Of a stretch of DNA of 64,000 nt, positions 23,870 through 33,411 are shown piece after piece; positions within the stretch are counted from its first letter, which is position 1, and each line of letters starts with the position of its first letter. The translations under genes were made by a program, and so were the position numbers. This stretch comes from Enterobacter sp. R1(2018). Its GTDB lineage: Bacteria; Pseudomonadota; Gammaproteobacteria; Enterobacterales; Enterobacteriaceae. The notes under the pieces were generated by a model that did not search any database, had not been told where the DNA came from, and saw nothing but the letters and a program-made list of their open reading frames with translations. The stretch is from positions 30,777-94,776 of the forward strand of contig NZ_RCAA01000055.1 of NCBI RefSeq assembly GCF_003628475.1. Direction: 5' to 3'.

Positions 23870-23944
23870 TGGTGTCCCCTGCAGGAATCGAACCTGCAAC
23901 TAGCCCTTAGGAGGGGCTCGTTATATCCATTTAACTAAGAGGAC
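23870..23944 (-). tRNA. argW: tRNA-Arg (CCT anticodon)
   Basis: 75 nt including encoded CCA. Acceptor stem GTCCTCT/AGGGGAC, T arm GCAGG-TTCGATT-CCTGC, anticodon stem AGCCC/GGGCT with loop CTCCTAA, anticodon CCT, discriminator A. The 3' end points to the prophage integrase, as in K-12 where argW lies between yfdC and intS; the phage therefore rebuilt the 3' end of this gene on integration. Confidence 0.95.
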
Positions 23945-24031
23945 AAGCGGGCGTAGTATACCCGCTTTTCGTGTCACGTTAAGAGGTGAACGGACTGATT
24001 GCCTGAAACGTAACCAGTTCAGGCTCCTTTC

Positions 24032-24964
24032 TCATCCTTTTTCTGCCTGCGCTTTCCGGCCGCGTTTTCTGCTGTTTTTGGCATCGCCTTTCTTCTTATT
24101 GCTCATATCGTTACGGATTTGAGCATGGCTGATCAATGCGAAGATAAAGGTGCCGCCGCAGATATTGCCCGCAAGCGTTGGCAGGGCGAACGGCCAGAAG
24201 AAGTCGCTCCAGTGAATGGTGCCGTTAAATACCAGATAGAGTATTTCGATGGAGCCGACCACGATATGGGTCAGATCGCCAAGGGCAACCAGCCAGGTCA
24301 TGATGATGATCACGAGGATTTTAGCCGAGCCTGCCGCCGGGAACATCCATACCATGGTGGCGATGATCCAGCCGGAGATAATCGCATTGGCAAACATTTC
24401 ACCCGGCGTATTTTTCATGACCTCCATACCAATTTTGACGAAGGCGTCGCGCGTTTGCTCATCGAAGATAGGCATGTATTCAAAGGCCCAGGCAGCAAGG
24501 CCGGTGCCAATCAGGTTGCCGAGCAGCACTATTCCCCACAGCCGTAATAACAGCAGAAAGTTGCTGCCGGTGGGGTTTTGCATGACGGGTAAAACGGCCG
24601 TAACGGTATTTTCGGTAAAGAGCTGCTGGCGCGCCATAATGACGATGATAAACCCGAAGGTATAACCAAGGTTTTCCAGCAGGAAGCCGCCCGGTACGCC
24701 CTCCAGATTGATGTGGAATACGCCTTTTGCCAGCAGCGAAGCGCCCATTGACAGGCCCGCCGCAATAGCTGACCACAGCAGCGCCATGGCATCGCGCTCA
24801 AGCTCCTTTTCTCCGTCCTGGCGAATATGCTCGTGGATAGCCATCGCTTTGGACGGCAGGTTTTCCTCATCGACGTCAATGTCCTCGCCGCTTGAGTTTT
24901 CCTCGCTTTCCACCTCCAGCTCGTCGCTGGACCGATCGATTTTTTCTTCCTTTAACTCATCCAT
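24032..24964 (-). CDS. yfdC: Inner-membrane formate/nitrite-transporter-family protein YfdC
   Basis: 310 residues, same length as E. coli YfdC. A long acidic N-terminal cytoplasmic tail (about 1-55, many Glu/Asp/Ser), then six membrane segments of the FNT fold (LWSAIAAGLSMGASLLAKG; LENLGYTFGFIIVIMARQQL; GIVLLGNLIGTGLAAWAFEY; ISGWIIATMVWMF; ILVIIIMTWLVALGDLTHIV; FALPTLAGNICGGTFIFAL) and a Lys/Arg-rich C-terminal tail. FNT proteins are pentameric anion channels; the substrate of YfdC is not settled. First chromosomal gene after argW. Confidence 0.92.
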   Translation of the reverse strand: MDELKEEKIDRSSDELEVESEENSSGEDIDVDEENLPSKAMAIHEHIRQDGEKELERDAMALLWSAIAAGLSMGASLLAKGVFHINLEGVPGGFLLENLGYTFGFIIVIMARQQLFTENTVTAVLPVMQNPTGSNFLLLLRLWGIVLLGNLIGTGLAAWAFEYMPIFDEQTRDAFVKIGMEVMKNTPGEMFANAIISGWIIATMVWMFPAAGSAKILVIIIMTWLVALGDLTHIVVGSIEILYLVFNGTIHWSDFFWPFALPTLAGNICGGTFIFALISHAQIRNDMSNKKKGDAKNSRKRGRKAQAEKG

Positions 24965-25165
24965 TTTTCGAGATACTCCACGCTTTTATCATTCCGTTAA
25001 GCGTAGCGGCTTTTCTGCGCTTATTCCGGCTTATGGGACAATTCGGCCTAAGATCGAACCGGGCTTGATAAAAGAAAAGATATCGCGCTCCGGGCCGGGC
25101 CTGCGACCCGTATGCGACAAGATCCTGATAGTATTGCGGGCGGGATGATGCCCTGACGAATAGGT

Positions 25166-25345
25166 ATGGCGTTAAATAACGCAACAACCGCTACACAAGC
25201 CTTTGCACATGCATATAAACTGTCGCCCACTTACGGTGGTGTAAAGCTGGGCTATGCTGAAGTATTGACCCGTTCGGGCGATCCGCAAGACAACCTTCTG
25301 GGTGGGCGTCTTTTGCGTGAGCTGCTGCAATCCAATCGTACTTAA
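25166..25345 (+). CDS. Possible small protein upstream of mlaA (59 aa)
   Basis: 59-codon ORF in the 484-base gap between yfdC and mlaA, starting MALNNATTATQAFAHAYKLS and ending GGRLLRELLQSNRT. Codon use looks like that of neighbouring genes and the product is a plausible soluble peptide, but the ribosome site is weak and K-12 annotation lists no gene here as far as I recall. It lies about 100 bases before mlaA on the same strand, so it could be a short leader gene or chance. Confidence 0.42.
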   Translation: MALNNATTATQAFAHAYKLSPTYGGVKLGYAEVLTRSGDPQDNLLGGRLLRELLQSNRT

Positions 25346-25448
25346 TGTATGCGTTTTCGATGCGCGCAGGGTATGAAACAGGAGAAGGCGCCGGCAGGCC
25401 AGGACATCACCAAACAGAGCGTAGATAAACAATAACAGGGAGACGCAT

Positions 25449-26207
25449 ATGAATTTTCGCCTGACCGGGTTAGCTCTGGCCACGACGCTGCTAGTCGGCT
25501 GCGCCAGCTCCGGCGACCAGGAATCACAGGGACGCTCGGACCCGTTTGAAGGGTTCAACCGCACGATGTACAACTTCAACTTCAACGTACTGGATCCGTA
25601 CGTTGTTCGTCCTGTCGCCGTGGCCTGGCGTGATTATGTACCGCAGCCCGCTCGTAATGGGTTAAGCAACTTCACCAGCAACCTTGAAGAGCCCGCCGTC
25701 ATGGTGAACTATTTCCTTCAGGGCGACCCGTATCAGGGGATGGTGCACTTTACCCGTTTCTTCCTGAACTCCCTGCTTGGCATGGGCGGTTTTATCGACG
25801 TGGCCGGCATGGCGAATACGAAACTGCAGCGTGAAGAGCCGCATCGCTTTGGTTCTACGCTCGGCCATTACGGCGTCGGCTATGGCCCGTATGTGCAGCT
25901 GCCGTTTTATGGCAGCTTTACGCTGCGTGAAGACGGCGGCGACTATGCCGATACCCTCTATCCGATTCTGTCATGGCTGACCTGGCCGATGTCCGTTGGT
26001 AAATGGACGATTGAAGGCATTGAAACCCGTGCCCAACTGCTGGACTCCGACGGCCTGCTTAAACAGTCGTCCGATCCTTACATCACGGTGCGCGAAGCCT
26101 ACTTCCAGCGTCATGATTTTATTGCCAACGGCGGCAAGCTTTCCCCGCAGGTTAATCCGAATGCGGCGTTGATTCAGGACGATCTGAAAGATATCGACTC
26201 CGAGTAA
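25449..26207 (+). CDS. mlaA: Outer-membrane lipoprotein MlaA (VacJ)
   Basis: 252 residues (E. coli 251). Signal peptide with lipobox LLVGCAS (Cys about 18). The body matches MlaA: DPFEGFNRTMYNFNFNVLD, NGLSNFTSNLEEPAVMVNYF, FLNSLLGMGGFIDVAGMANT, and a Pro/Leu-rich end. MlaA sits in the outer membrane with OmpC/OmpF and removes misplaced phospholipids from the outer leaflet, passing them to MlaC. GGGAGACGCAT provides the ribosome site. Confidence 0.96.
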   Translation: MNFRLTGLALATTLLVGCASSGDQESQGRSDPFEGFNRTMYNFNFNVLDPYVVRPVAVAWRDYVPQPARNGLSNFTSNLEEPAVMVNYFLQGDPYQGMVHFTRFFLNSLLGMGGFIDVAGMANTKLQREEPHRFGSTLGHYGVGYGPYVQLPFYGSFTLREDGGDYADTLYPILSWLTWPMSVGKWTIEGIETRAQLLDSDGLLKQSSDPYITVREAYFQRHDFIANGGKLSPQVNPNAALIQDDLKDIDSE

Positions 26208-26220
26208 GGGACAGGCATAA

Positions 26221-26249
26221 AAAAAGGCGAACCTCGGGTTCGCCTTTTT
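26221..26249. terminator. Bidirectional terminator between mlaA and fadL
   Basis: Long perfect stem AAAAAGGCGAACC/GGTTCGCCTTTTT with two-base loop; works for both converging genes. Confidence 0.88.
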
Positions 26250-26265
26250 CGTTTCTGCGCGTCGA

Positions 26266-27585
26266 TTAGAACGCGTAGTTGAAGTTCATGCCGTACAGCC
26301 AGGCTTTCCCTTCTGAATGGAAGGTGTAAGGCCCTTCGTTAATTTCGACGTGCTGACCGTGCATATAGGAAACGCCGAGGTCGACAGAGGCGTCGTCGTT
26401 AAACGCATAGGTTGTACCTGCGCTCAGCCACAGACGGTCCTGATCCGGGATGGAGATGGAACGGTTGTCCGCCGGAACCGGGCTATCGTCAAATGCGATA
26501 CCGGTACGGAAGGTCCAGTTCTTATCCATAAAGTAGGTCGTACCCAGCGCAATGCGGTACGCATCCTTGAATTTTTCATCTTTCTGGAACAGCGTCTGGC
26601 CATCGCTGCCGGTGGCTTTCAGCTCCTGGAACTGGCTCCAACTGGTGTAGGTGATGCTGTAGTGGATTGCCCACTGCGGATCAACTTTATTGTAACCAGA
26701 CAGTTCCCACATTTCAGGCAGGTTCAGGGTGAGCGCGCCAGGAATCGTTTCACCGCCGGTGCCGTAAAGCCCATAGCCGCCTAGCAGAGGATTATAAGCG
26801 GCAGGGAGGCTGCTCTTATAGTCGCCGTCGAAGTCGATTTTCACTTCTGAACGGTAGGTGAAGCCGTAGCGGTTGTCCTTATCAATTTCATAAAGAATAC
26901 CGGCGTTCCAGCCGTAGCCCCACTCATCGCCTTTCAGGTGCGCGATTTGCGTATCCGCAGGAATCTGCGATACCGGGCCTGCAAGCTGCGGAGGCAATGC
27001 GCCGGAACCTGCAATCAGCTGAGGCAAATCGCCGGCATAACGCTCGATTTTCGCCCTGGCGTAAACCGCATCAAAGCCCACGCCGAAGCTCCAGCTGTTG
27101 TTTAAGCGCCAGGCGCCGCTCAGGTTGAGGTTCAAGGTTTCGAGGTCAGTTTTACCGCCAACGGAACCCGCCGCGTAATTATTAGTATATTCAGTCGCCA
27201 GCCCGTAGTTGGAGGTTACAGAAGCCCCCCAGCCGAACTGCTCATTGATCGGCGCAACGAAATGGAGGTTCGGCACCCAGGCTGTCGGCGCGATATTGTC
27301 CGCGTCGGTGCTGCGCCCGGATAGCGACGTCCCGGAAATATTCACATCCGGATCGACGAATATCGCACCGCCAGAAAATGATGGTCGGTCAAACATCATG
27401 ATGGTGGCGGGGTTACGGCTGGCTGAGCCCGCGTTGTCCGCAACCGCACCTTCCCCGGAATAAGCTCGGCCAAGGCCAGAGGAAGAGAACTCGTTTAACT
27501 GAAAGCCGGCTGAGTACGCCTGCGAGGAGACAATTGCCACTGCAACCGCGAGGGCTGACTTTGAAAACAGGTTTTTCTGGCTCAT
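26266..27585 (-). CDS. fadL: Long-chain fatty acid outer-membrane transporter FadL
   Basis: 439 residues from ATG 27585 (GAGG eight bases upstream; a TTG two codons earlier is in frame). Signal peptide ends [12 protein letters not shown]; the mature N-terminus carries the conserved [17 protein letters not shown] and the NPA motif ([14 protein letters not shown]) of the hatch domain. The rest alternates like a 14-strand beta barrel and ends in Phe (NFNYAF), the BAM signal. It binds and passes long-chain fatty acids and is also a phage T2 receptor in E. coli. FadR sites lie in its promoter. Confidence 0.96.
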   Translation of the reverse strand: MSQKNLFSKSALAVAVAIVSSQAYSAGFQLNEFSSSGLGRAYSGEGAVADNAGSASRNPATIMMFDRPSFSGGAIFVDPDVNISGTSLSGRSTDADNIAPTAWVPNLHFVAPINEQFGWGASVTSNYGLATEYTNNYAAGSVGGKTDLETLNLNLSGAWRLNNSWSFGVGFDAVYARAKIERYAGDLPQLIAGSGALPPQLAGPVSQIPADTQIAHLKGDEWGYGWNAGILYEIDKDNRYGFTYRSEVKIDFDGDYKSSLPAAYNPLLGGYGLYGTGGETIPGALTLNLPEMWELSGYNKVDPQWAIHYSITYTSWSQFQELKATGSDGQTLFQKDEKFKDAYRIALGTTYFMDKNWTFRTGIAFDDSPVPADNRSISIPDQDRLWLSAGTTYAFNDDASVDLGVSYMHGQHVEINEGPYTFHSEGKAWLYGMNFNYAF

Positions 27586-27673
27586 GACCAAAACCTCATA
27601 GATTTATTTTTATACAAATAATGTTACACGTGGTAACAGGAGCGCGAATAGTAGGGGCTGATCGAAAACAGAG

Positions 27674-27711
27674 AAAGCAGACCAGTGGCGAGAGTATAGG
27701 TCTGACCAGAT
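27674..27711 (-). promoter_or_regulatory. Two FadR operators of fadL
   Basis: On the minus strand CTGGTCAGACCT (27709-27698) and CTGGTCTGC (about 27685-27677), matching the FadR consensus CTGGTCNGACC and the OL1/OL2 layout of E. coli fadL. FadR represses here until acyl-CoA binds it. Confidence 0.8.
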
Positions 27712-27835
27712 AGTATGTTGCAAGTTTGTATCTAAACTTTTTCAAGTTTGATCTTTAAAACGAGATCCGCCTGGCAAAATCGCGGCCAGCTTGCTTCATC
27801 CGGACCGGTGAATTTTGTTTTAGATCATTTTTAAG

Positions 27836-27851
27836 TGTGATTTTGGTCACT
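27836..27851. promoter_or_regulatory. CRP site in fadL-yfcZ intergenic region
   Basis: TGTGA-TTTTGG-TCACT, one mismatch from TGTGA-N6-TCACA. It lies in the 370-base spacer between the divergent fadL and yfcZ genes, which otherwise holds fadL promoter and FadR sites and AT-rich sequence. Which promoter it serves is unclear. Confidence 0.65.
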
Positions 27852-27955
27852 TACGGGCGCAGGCAAGATTAACGACTGGAGAGGCTTCAACGGGGGGCGT
27901 AAAATAAGCAGCAATTGTTTAAACCCTTTCGCTTTTAAATACAGAGGAAATCATA

Positions 27956-28240
27956 ATGAGTAAAAACACCGCTGATGAAACCCCGGTTTGCTGCTGTATT
28001 GATGTGGGCTCCATCATCGATAACGCCGATTGTACCGCGTCATACAGCCGCGTCTTTGCCAACAAAGCGCAGGCCGATGAAACGCTGGCCGCGCTGAGCG
28101 CCAAAGCCCGTGAAGTAGAATCCGAACCTTGCCAGATTGTGCCGCGCTACGCTGACGTTGAAGAGGGCGTGCGCCTGGATATCGACTTCGTGTTCAGCTG
28201 CCAGGCTGAAACCATGATCTTCCAGCTCGGCCTGCGTTAA
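27956..28240 (+). CDS. yfcZ: YfcZ/YiiS family protein
   Basis: 94 residues, same length and strong likeness to E. coli YfcZ: TPVCCCIDVGSIIDNADCTA, ASYSRVFANKAQADETLAAL, and the ending IFQLGLR. A Cys triplet near residue 13 suggests metal or redox chemistry, but the family function is unknown. Cytosolic. GAGGAAAT ribosome site. It lies between fadL and fadI as in K-12. Confidence 0.93.
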   Translation: MSKNTADETPVCCCIDVGSIIDNADCTASYSRVFANKAQADETLAALSAKAREVESEPCQIVPRYADVEEGVRLDIDFVFSCQAETMIFQLGLR

Positions 28241-28353
28241 TTTCTTCTGACGCTCTCTTTAAGGGAGCGTCGTTATCCTTTCCAAAGCGTGTCCATCCTC
28301 CCAATTTTTTAGTCGGCCAGTTGGCTGAATGTAACTTTTTGGTTAAAACTGTG

Positions 28354-28370
28354 ATCAGGTCAGACCACTT
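28354..28370 (+). promoter_or_regulatory. FadR operator of fadIJ
   Basis: ATCAGGTCAGACCACTT, about 35 bases before the fadI ATG, a close match to the FadR consensus with the GGTCAGACC core. It places anaerobic beta-oxidation under the same repressor as fadL. Confidence 0.78.
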
Positions 28371-28404
28371 TTGGTCCGTTTACAATTTTTAACAGGGGAG
28401 CGTT

Positions 28405-29715
28405 ATGAGTCAGGCACTTCCGCTGGTGACCCGCCAGGGTGACCGCATTGCCATAGTCAGCGGTCTACGCACGCCGTTTGCGCGTCAGGCTACGTCCTTC
28501 CACGGTATTCCCGCGATCGATCTTGGCAATATGGTGGTCAGCGAACTGCTGGCGCGCAGTGAAATTCCCCCGGAAATCATTGAGCAACTCGTTTTCGGCC
28601 AGGTTGTGCAGATGCCGGAAGCGCCAAATATCGCTCGTGAAATCGTCCTCGGTACGGGCATGAGTATCCATACCGACGCCTACAGCGTGAGTCGGGCCTG
28701 CGCGACCAGCTTTCAGGCCGTAGCCAACGTCGCCGAAAGCCTGCTCGCCGGCACTATCCGCGCGGGTATCGCCGGTGGGGCAGATTCATCTTCCGTACTG
28801 CCGATTGGCGTAAGCAAAAAGCTGGGCCGCACACTGGTGGATGCCAATAAGGCCCGCACCCTTGGCCAGCGGCTAAAGCTCTTTTCCCGCCTGCGCCCGC
28901 GCGATCTGCTGCCTGTCCCTCCGGCAGTTGCTGAATATTCCACGGGTTTACGAATGGGCGATACCGCCGAACAAATGGCGAAAACCCATGGCATTACTCG
29001 TGAACAGCAGGATGCGCTCGCGCACCGTTCCCACGAGCGTGCGGCGCTTGCCTGGCAAGAAGGCAAGCTGGCCGATGAGGTGATGACCGCTTTTATTCCG
29101 CCTTATCGCCAGCCGTTTAGCGAAGATAACAACGTTCGCAAAGGCTCATCCCTTGCCGATTATGCAAAGCTGCGTCCGGCTTTTGACCGTAAACACGGTA
29201 CGGTAACCGCCGCAAACAGTACGCCGTTAACCGACGGCGCGGCGGCAGTGATCCTGATGACGGAATCCCGCGCTAAAGAACTGGGCTTAAAGCCGCTGGG
29301 TTTTTTACGCAGCTACGCCTTCACCGCCGTCGATGTGTGGAAAGATATGTTGTCAGGACCGGCATGGGCCACGCCGCTCGCCCTTGAGCGCGCGGGTATC
29401 ACCATGGGCGATCTGACGCTGTTTGATATGCACGAAGCCTTCGCCGCCCAGACGCTGGCTAATTTGAAAATGCTTTCCAGCGATCGCTTTGCCCGTGAGG
29501 TGCTGGGACGTTCCCAGGCGACCGGGGAAGTGGACGAGGCGAAATTTAACGTGCTCGGCGGTTCTATCGCTTACGGACATCCCTTTGCGGCAACGGGCGC
29601 GCGTATGATTACGCAAACGCTGCATGAGCTGCGTCGTCGCGGTGGCGGGCTGGGACTGGTCACCGCCTGCGCGGCGGGCGGCCTCGGCGCGGCTATGGTT
29701 CTGGAGGTCGAATAA
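28405..29715 (+). CDS. fadI: 3-ketoacyl-CoA thiolase FadI
   Basis: 436 residues. Thiolase that splits 3-ketoacyl-CoA to acetyl-CoA and a shortened acyl-CoA; beta subunit of the FadIJ complex, which supports beta-oxidation especially without oxygen. Nucleophilic Cys in [13 protein letters not shown] (residue 99), His in [16 protein letters not shown], second Cys in [15 protein letters not shown]. Preceded by AGGGGAGCG. The stop shares a base with the fadJ start (TAATG), giving coupled translation. Confidence 0.97.
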   Translation: MSQALPLVTRQGDRIAIVSGLRTPFARQATSFHGIPAIDLGNMVVSELLARSEIPPEIIEQLVFGQVVQMPEAPNIAREIVLGTGMSIHTDAYSVSRACATSFQAVANVAESLLAGTIRAGIAGGADSSSVLPIGVSKKLGRTLVDANKARTLGQRLKLFSRLRPRDLLPVPPAVAEYSTGLRMGDTAEQMAKTHGITREQQDALAHRSHERAALAWQEGKLADEVMTAFIPPYRQPFSEDNNVRKGSSLADYAKLRPAFDRKHGTVTAANSTPLTDGAAAVILMTESRAKELGLKPLGFLRSYAFTAVDVWKDMLSGPAWATPLALERAGITMGDLTLFDMHEAFAAQTLANLKMLSSDRFAREVLGRSQATGEVDEAKFNVLGGSIAYGHPFAATGARMITQTLHELRRRGGGLGLVTACAAGGLGAAMVLEVE

Positions 29716-31874
29716 TGGAACAGACAAGCGCATTCTCACTGCATATCCGGCCCGATAACGTCGCGGTGGTCACCATTGATGTGCCGGGCGAAAAGATGAA
29801 CACTCTGAAGGCCTCGTTCGGCCCTGAGGTTCACGCCATTATCAAACAGGTACGGGATAATAACGCGCTGCAGGGCCTGGTGTTTATTTCCGCTAAGCCT
29901 GACAACTTTATCGCCGGTGCGGATATCAATATGATTGCCGGCTGCCAGAGCGCGGAAGAGGCACAGTCTCTGGCACGCCAGGGCCAGCAGATTATGGCTG
30001 AAATCGCCGCGCTGCCGCTTCCGGTGGTGGCGGCCATTCACGGCGCCTGTCTCGGCGGCGGGCTTGAGCTGGCGCTGGCCTGTCATTCACGCATCTGTAC
30101 CGATGATGAGAAAACGAAGCTCGGACTGCCGGAAGTCCAGCTGGGCCTGCTGCCGGGTTCTGGCGGCACGCAGCGTTTACCGCGTCTGATTGGCGTGAGT
30201 CACGCGCTGGATATGATCCTCGCCGGCAAGCAGCTCCGCCCTCGTCAGGCGCTAAAGCTGGGGCTGGTGGACGAGGTTGTTCCACAGTCCATTTTGCTTG
30301 ACGCGGCCGTTGAGCTGGCGCTTAAAGGCCGCAGGCCGGCGCGTGCGTTGCCCGTCCGCGAACGTATTCTGGCAGGCCCCGTCGGGCGTTCGCTGTTATT
30401 TAAAATGGCGAGCAAGAAAGCGGATCAGAAAACCAAAGGGAATTACCCGGCCACGCGGCGCATTATCGATGTGATAAAAACCGGTCTGGAGCAGGGGGCG
30501 CACAGCGGTTATGAGGCCGAGGCGAAGGCCTTTGGTGAGCTGGCGATGACGCCGCAGTCCGCCGCGCTGCGGGGGATATTTTTCGCCAGCACCGAGCTTA
30601 AAAAAGAGCGCGGCAGCAACGCCGAACCCCGTCCGATTCATGCGGTCGGGGTGCTGGGCGGCGGCCTGATGGGCGGCGGTATCGCTTACGTCACGGCGAC
30701 GAAAGGGGGCCTGCCGGTACGTATCAAAGATATCAGCAACGACGGCATTAACCACGCGCTGAAATACAGCTGGGATCTGCTGGATAAAAAAGTACGTCGC
30801 CGACATATGAAAGCGACAGAGCGGCAACGCGAGATGGCGCGCATTTCCGGCGGAACGGATTATAGCGGCTTTCACAATCGCGACATCGTGGTGGAAGCCG
30901 TGTTTGAAGACCTGGCGCTGAAGCAAAAAATGGTGGCTGAAATTGAGCAGCATGCCGCGCCGCACACCGTTTTCGCCTCCAATACCTCTTCGCTGCCTAT
31001 TGCAGATATCGCCGCCAACGCAGCGCGTCCGCAGCAGGTCATCGGCCTGCACTATTTCAGTCCGGTAGACAAGATGCCGCTGGTCGAGGTCATTCCTCAT
31101 GCGGGAACCAGTGCGGAAACGATTTCCACAACCGTCGCGCTGGCGAAAAAACAGGGTAAAACCCCGATTGTCGTAGGAGACAGCGCGGGCTTTTACGTCA
31201 ACCGCATTCTGGCTCCTTATGTGAATGAGGCGATGCGCTGCCTGCTGGAAGGGGAGCCGGTGGATAAGATTGACGAGGCGCTGGTGAAGTTTGGCTTCCC
31301 CGTCGGCCCAATCCAACTTTTGGATGAGGTGGGAATCGATGTCGGAACTAAAATTAGTCCGATTCTGCAGCGGGCCTACGGCGATCGTTTCGCCGCCCCG
31401 GATGCGGTGGCCGCAATATTGAATGACGATCGCAAAGGTAGAAAAAACGGACGGGGTTTCTATCTTTATGGCTCGAAAGGGCGTAAAAGCGAAAAACAGG
31501 TCGACCCCGCAATTTATAAGCTTATTGGGGTGACGCCAAAAGGTCAGATGGAGCCAAAGGCTATTGCCGAACGCTGCGTATTGATGATGCTGAATGAAGC
31601 TGCCCGCTGTCTTGATGAAGGCGTCGTACGCAGCGCTCGCGACGGCGACATCGGCGCCGTATTTGGGATAGGTTTCCCGCCGTTTTTGGGCGGCCCGTTC
31701 CGCTATATGGAAAGCCTGGGCGCGGGTGAACTTGTCGCAAGGCTACAGCGCCTTTCCAGCCGCTACGGCGAGCGGTTTGCGCCGTGCGACAGGCTGTTAG
31801 AGATGGCCAGCAATAACCTTACTTTCAGTGATTCGCTGAAACATGAGGCGAAAATTGAGGTCAAAGAAGCATGA
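29715..31874 (+). CDS. fadJ: Fatty acid oxidation complex alpha subunit FadJ
   Basis: 719 residues (E. coli 714). N-terminal enoyl-CoA hydratase/isomerase (about 15-200; [20 protein letters not shown] and the acidic [19 protein letters not shown]), then 3-hydroxyacyl-CoA dehydrogenase with dinucleotide fold [18 protein letters not shown] near 310 and the signature [20 protein letters not shown], and C-terminal dehydrogenase repeats. It forms a complex with FadI. One-base overlap with fadI. Confidence 0.97.
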   Translation: MEQTSAFSLHIRPDNVAVVTIDVPGEKMNTLKASFGPEVHAIIKQVRDNNALQGLVFISAKPDNFIAGADINMIAGCQSAEEAQSLARQGQQIMAEIAALPLPVVAAIHGACLGGGLELALACHSRICTDDEKTKLGLPEVQLGLLPGSGGTQRLPRLIGVSHALDMILAGKQLRPRQALKLGLVDEVVPQSILLDAAVELALKGRRPARALPVRERILAGPVGRSLLFKMASKKADQKTKGNYPATRRIIDVIKTGLEQGAHSGYEAEAKAFGELAMTPQSAALRGIFFASTELKKERGSNAEPRPIHAVGVLGGGLMGGGIAYVTATKGGLPVRIKDISNDGINHALKYSWDLLDKKVRRRHMKATERQREMARISGGTDYSGFHNRDIVVEAVFEDLALKQKMVAEIEQHAAPHTVFASNTSSLPIADIAANAARPQQVIGLHYFSPVDKMPLVEVIPHAGTSAETISTTVALAKKQGKTPIVVGDSAGFYVNRILAPYVNEAMRCLLEGEPVDKIDEALVKFGFPVGPIQLLDEVGIDVGTKISPILQRAYGDRFAAPDAVAAILNDDRKGRKNGRGFYLYGSKGRKSEKQVDPAIYKLIGVTPKGQMEPKAIAERCVLMMLNEAARCLDEGVVRSARDGDIGAVFGIGFPPFLGGPFRYMESLGAGELVARLQRLSSRYGERFAPCDRLLEMASNNLTFSDSLKHEAKIEVKEA

Positions 31875-32083
31875 GTTCTACCTACCCACAGGGAGGTTAT
31901 GAACTCGGTGAATGGGCGCCGGTTGGTCATTTTGTAAACCATGATTGACTATACTTGCAGCATTGAGGTAAAAAACAGCGTTTCATTCGATGTACGGATA
32001 AGGCACAATGCCCGGCTGCTGATTATATCCTCTCCTGTTTGAGGGTGAATTGAAGCATTCCTGGTTAACAAAAGCGGTGCAAT

Positions 32084-32572
32084 ATGCAAGTTTTTATCAT
32101 GCGTCACGGCGACGCAGCACTCGATGCCGCCAGCGACTCGGTACGTCCTCTCACCCAGTGTGGCTGCGACGAATCCCGGGTGATGGCGACCTGGTTAAAA
32201 GGTCAAATAGCGGATATCGAACGTGTTCTGGTGAGCCCTTACCTGCGAGCTGAACAGACCCTGGACGTGGTGCGGGAAACGCTTAATCTCCCGGAAAAAG
32301 AAGATATCCTGCCGGAACTGACCCCGAGCGGTGATGTCGGCCTTGTGAGCTGCTACCTGCAGGCGCTGGCCAATGAAGGCGTTGAATCGGCTCTGGTGGT
32401 GTCCCACCTGCCGTTGGTAGGTTACCTGGTTTCTGAGCTCTGCCCTGAAGAAACGCCGCCGATGTTCTGCACGTCGGCTATCGCCAACGTCACGCTGGAC
32501 GCGCAGACCGGAAAAGGGGTATTCAACTGGCAGATGAGCCCCAGGAATTTGAAAATAGCGAAAGCTATCTGA
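32084..32572 (+). CDS. sixA: Phosphohistidine phosphatase SixA
   Basis: 162 residues (E. coli 161). Histidine phosphatase fold with the N-terminal RHG motif (MQVFIMRHGDAALDA) and second catalytic His in VVSHLPLVGYLVS. SixA dephosphorylates the nitrogen phosphotransferase protein NPr in E. coli. It has its own 210-base leader after fadJ and a strong terminator behind it. In K-12 a fimbrial cluster separates it from smrB; here the two are adjacent and convergent. Confidence 0.95.
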   Translation: MQVFIMRHGDAALDAASDSVRPLTQCGCDESRVMATWLKGQIADIERVLVSPYLRAEQTLDVVRETLNLPEKEDILPELTPSGDVGLVSCYLQALANEGVESALVVSHLPLVGYLVSELCPEETPPMFCTSAIANVTLDAQTGKGVFNWQMSPRNLKIAKAI

Positions 32573-32587
32573 CAGCCGGAAGCATGA

Positions 32588-32618
32588 AAAAAAGAGCCGC
32601 ATTTAGCGGCTCTTTTGT
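32588..32618. terminator. Terminator after sixA
   Basis: AAAGAGCCGC-ATTTA-GCGGCTCTTTT, symmetrical with A and T tracts, between convergent sixA and smrB. Confidence 0.85.
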
Positions 32619-32689
32619 TTGTGACGATGGCGGTGCGTGACTGATAACTTTGCTGGTAACCTCGTGCGCATAGGCGAAGCGTCCACCGG

Positions 32690-33241
32690 CTAAGGCAGCT
32701 CGGGCGGCTGCCACTCCTCGACTTCTATCAATACCAGCAGGGCCGCATCGCCGCCGTACTCTTTCGGCGCCTGATGAAAGGCCATCACATGCGGATGCTG
32801 TGCAAGCCAGAGCGGCGTTTGCTGCTTTAATACGTGTTTACCATGCCCGTGCATAACGCAGGCGCAAAATACGTGTTCCCGACGGCAGGCGGCGATAAGC
32901 GCGCCCAGCTCCTGCTTTGCTTGTAGCTGCGTCAAACCGTGCAAATCCAGAAACAGCTCCGGCGAGTAATCGCCCCGGCGAATTTTCTTTAATTCGAAAT
33001 GGCTGACGCCTTCACGCACGTAGCGGGTAGGGCCTTCCGTCGCAAGCCTTGGCTGGAACTCATCGGAAAAGTAATGGCTGGCGTCCACCTGTTCCTGTAA
33101 CAGCCGTTTCACCGGAACTTCCTGGAGCTTTTTGCGCACAGGACGGTGAACAATAGTGTCCTGGGTAAGCTTCTTTGTGCCGCTCATCAGATCGCGGAAA
33201 AGGTTCCGATCGTCAACGCTGAGCGGAGGTTTTTTCTTCAT
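32690..33241 (-). CDS. smrB: Ribosome rescue endonuclease SmrB
   Basis: 183 residues, as E. coli SmrB (YfcN). A basic N-terminal helix-rich tail ([20 protein letters not shown]) precedes a C-terminal Smr domain with [20 protein letters not shown] (DLHG) and [13 protein letters not shown] (HGHG). SmrB cuts mRNA upstream of collided ribosomes. Divergent from prmB with a 170-base spacer. Confidence 0.94.
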   Translation of the reverse strand: MKKKPPLSVDDRNLFRDLMSGTKKLTQDTIVHRPVRKKLQEVPVKRLLQEQVDASHYFSDEFQPRLATEGPTRYVREGVSHFELKKIRRGDYSPELFLDLHGLTQLQAKQELGALIAACRREHVFCACVMHGHGKHVLKQQTPLWLAQHPHVMAFHQAPKEYGGDAALLVLIEVEEWQPPELP

Positions 33242-33411
33242 CTTTTTCTCGTCTCACAACTGCTTTGTTGTCAGTTTACCCGCTTTGCCGCCCAGTACTA
33301 AATAAAACGCAAATTTCCGCCCCGTCGCGGTGATTGCATGCTGATTTGTCGCGGCCTTCATGGCAAACTAATCGATTATTGAATTAGCGCGAACGGCCTG
33401 CGGAGGGCAAC

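Larger units (their letters stand above)
1..23890. mobile_element. Siphophage prophage (right part) integrated at argW
   Basis: A contiguous set of head, tail, tailspike, SOS-responsive and integrase genes ends at a tRNA gene, beyond which ordinary chromosomal genes begin. The left end, with attL, immunity, replication and lysis genes, is outside the window. The right boundary is approximate: att cores of tRNA-integrating phages usually lie in the 3' half of the tRNA, here around 23870-23905, but without the other att copy the core cannot be read. Gene order is typical of lambda-like long-tailed phages, with a tape measure of 1228 codons implying a long tail. Confidence 0.93.

Noticed and set aside
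30396..31316. 306-codon ORF on the minus strand inside fadJ
   Set aside because: Antisense to a clearly conserved gene; composition reflects the GC-rich third positions of fadJ, and no domain or ribosome site is visible.
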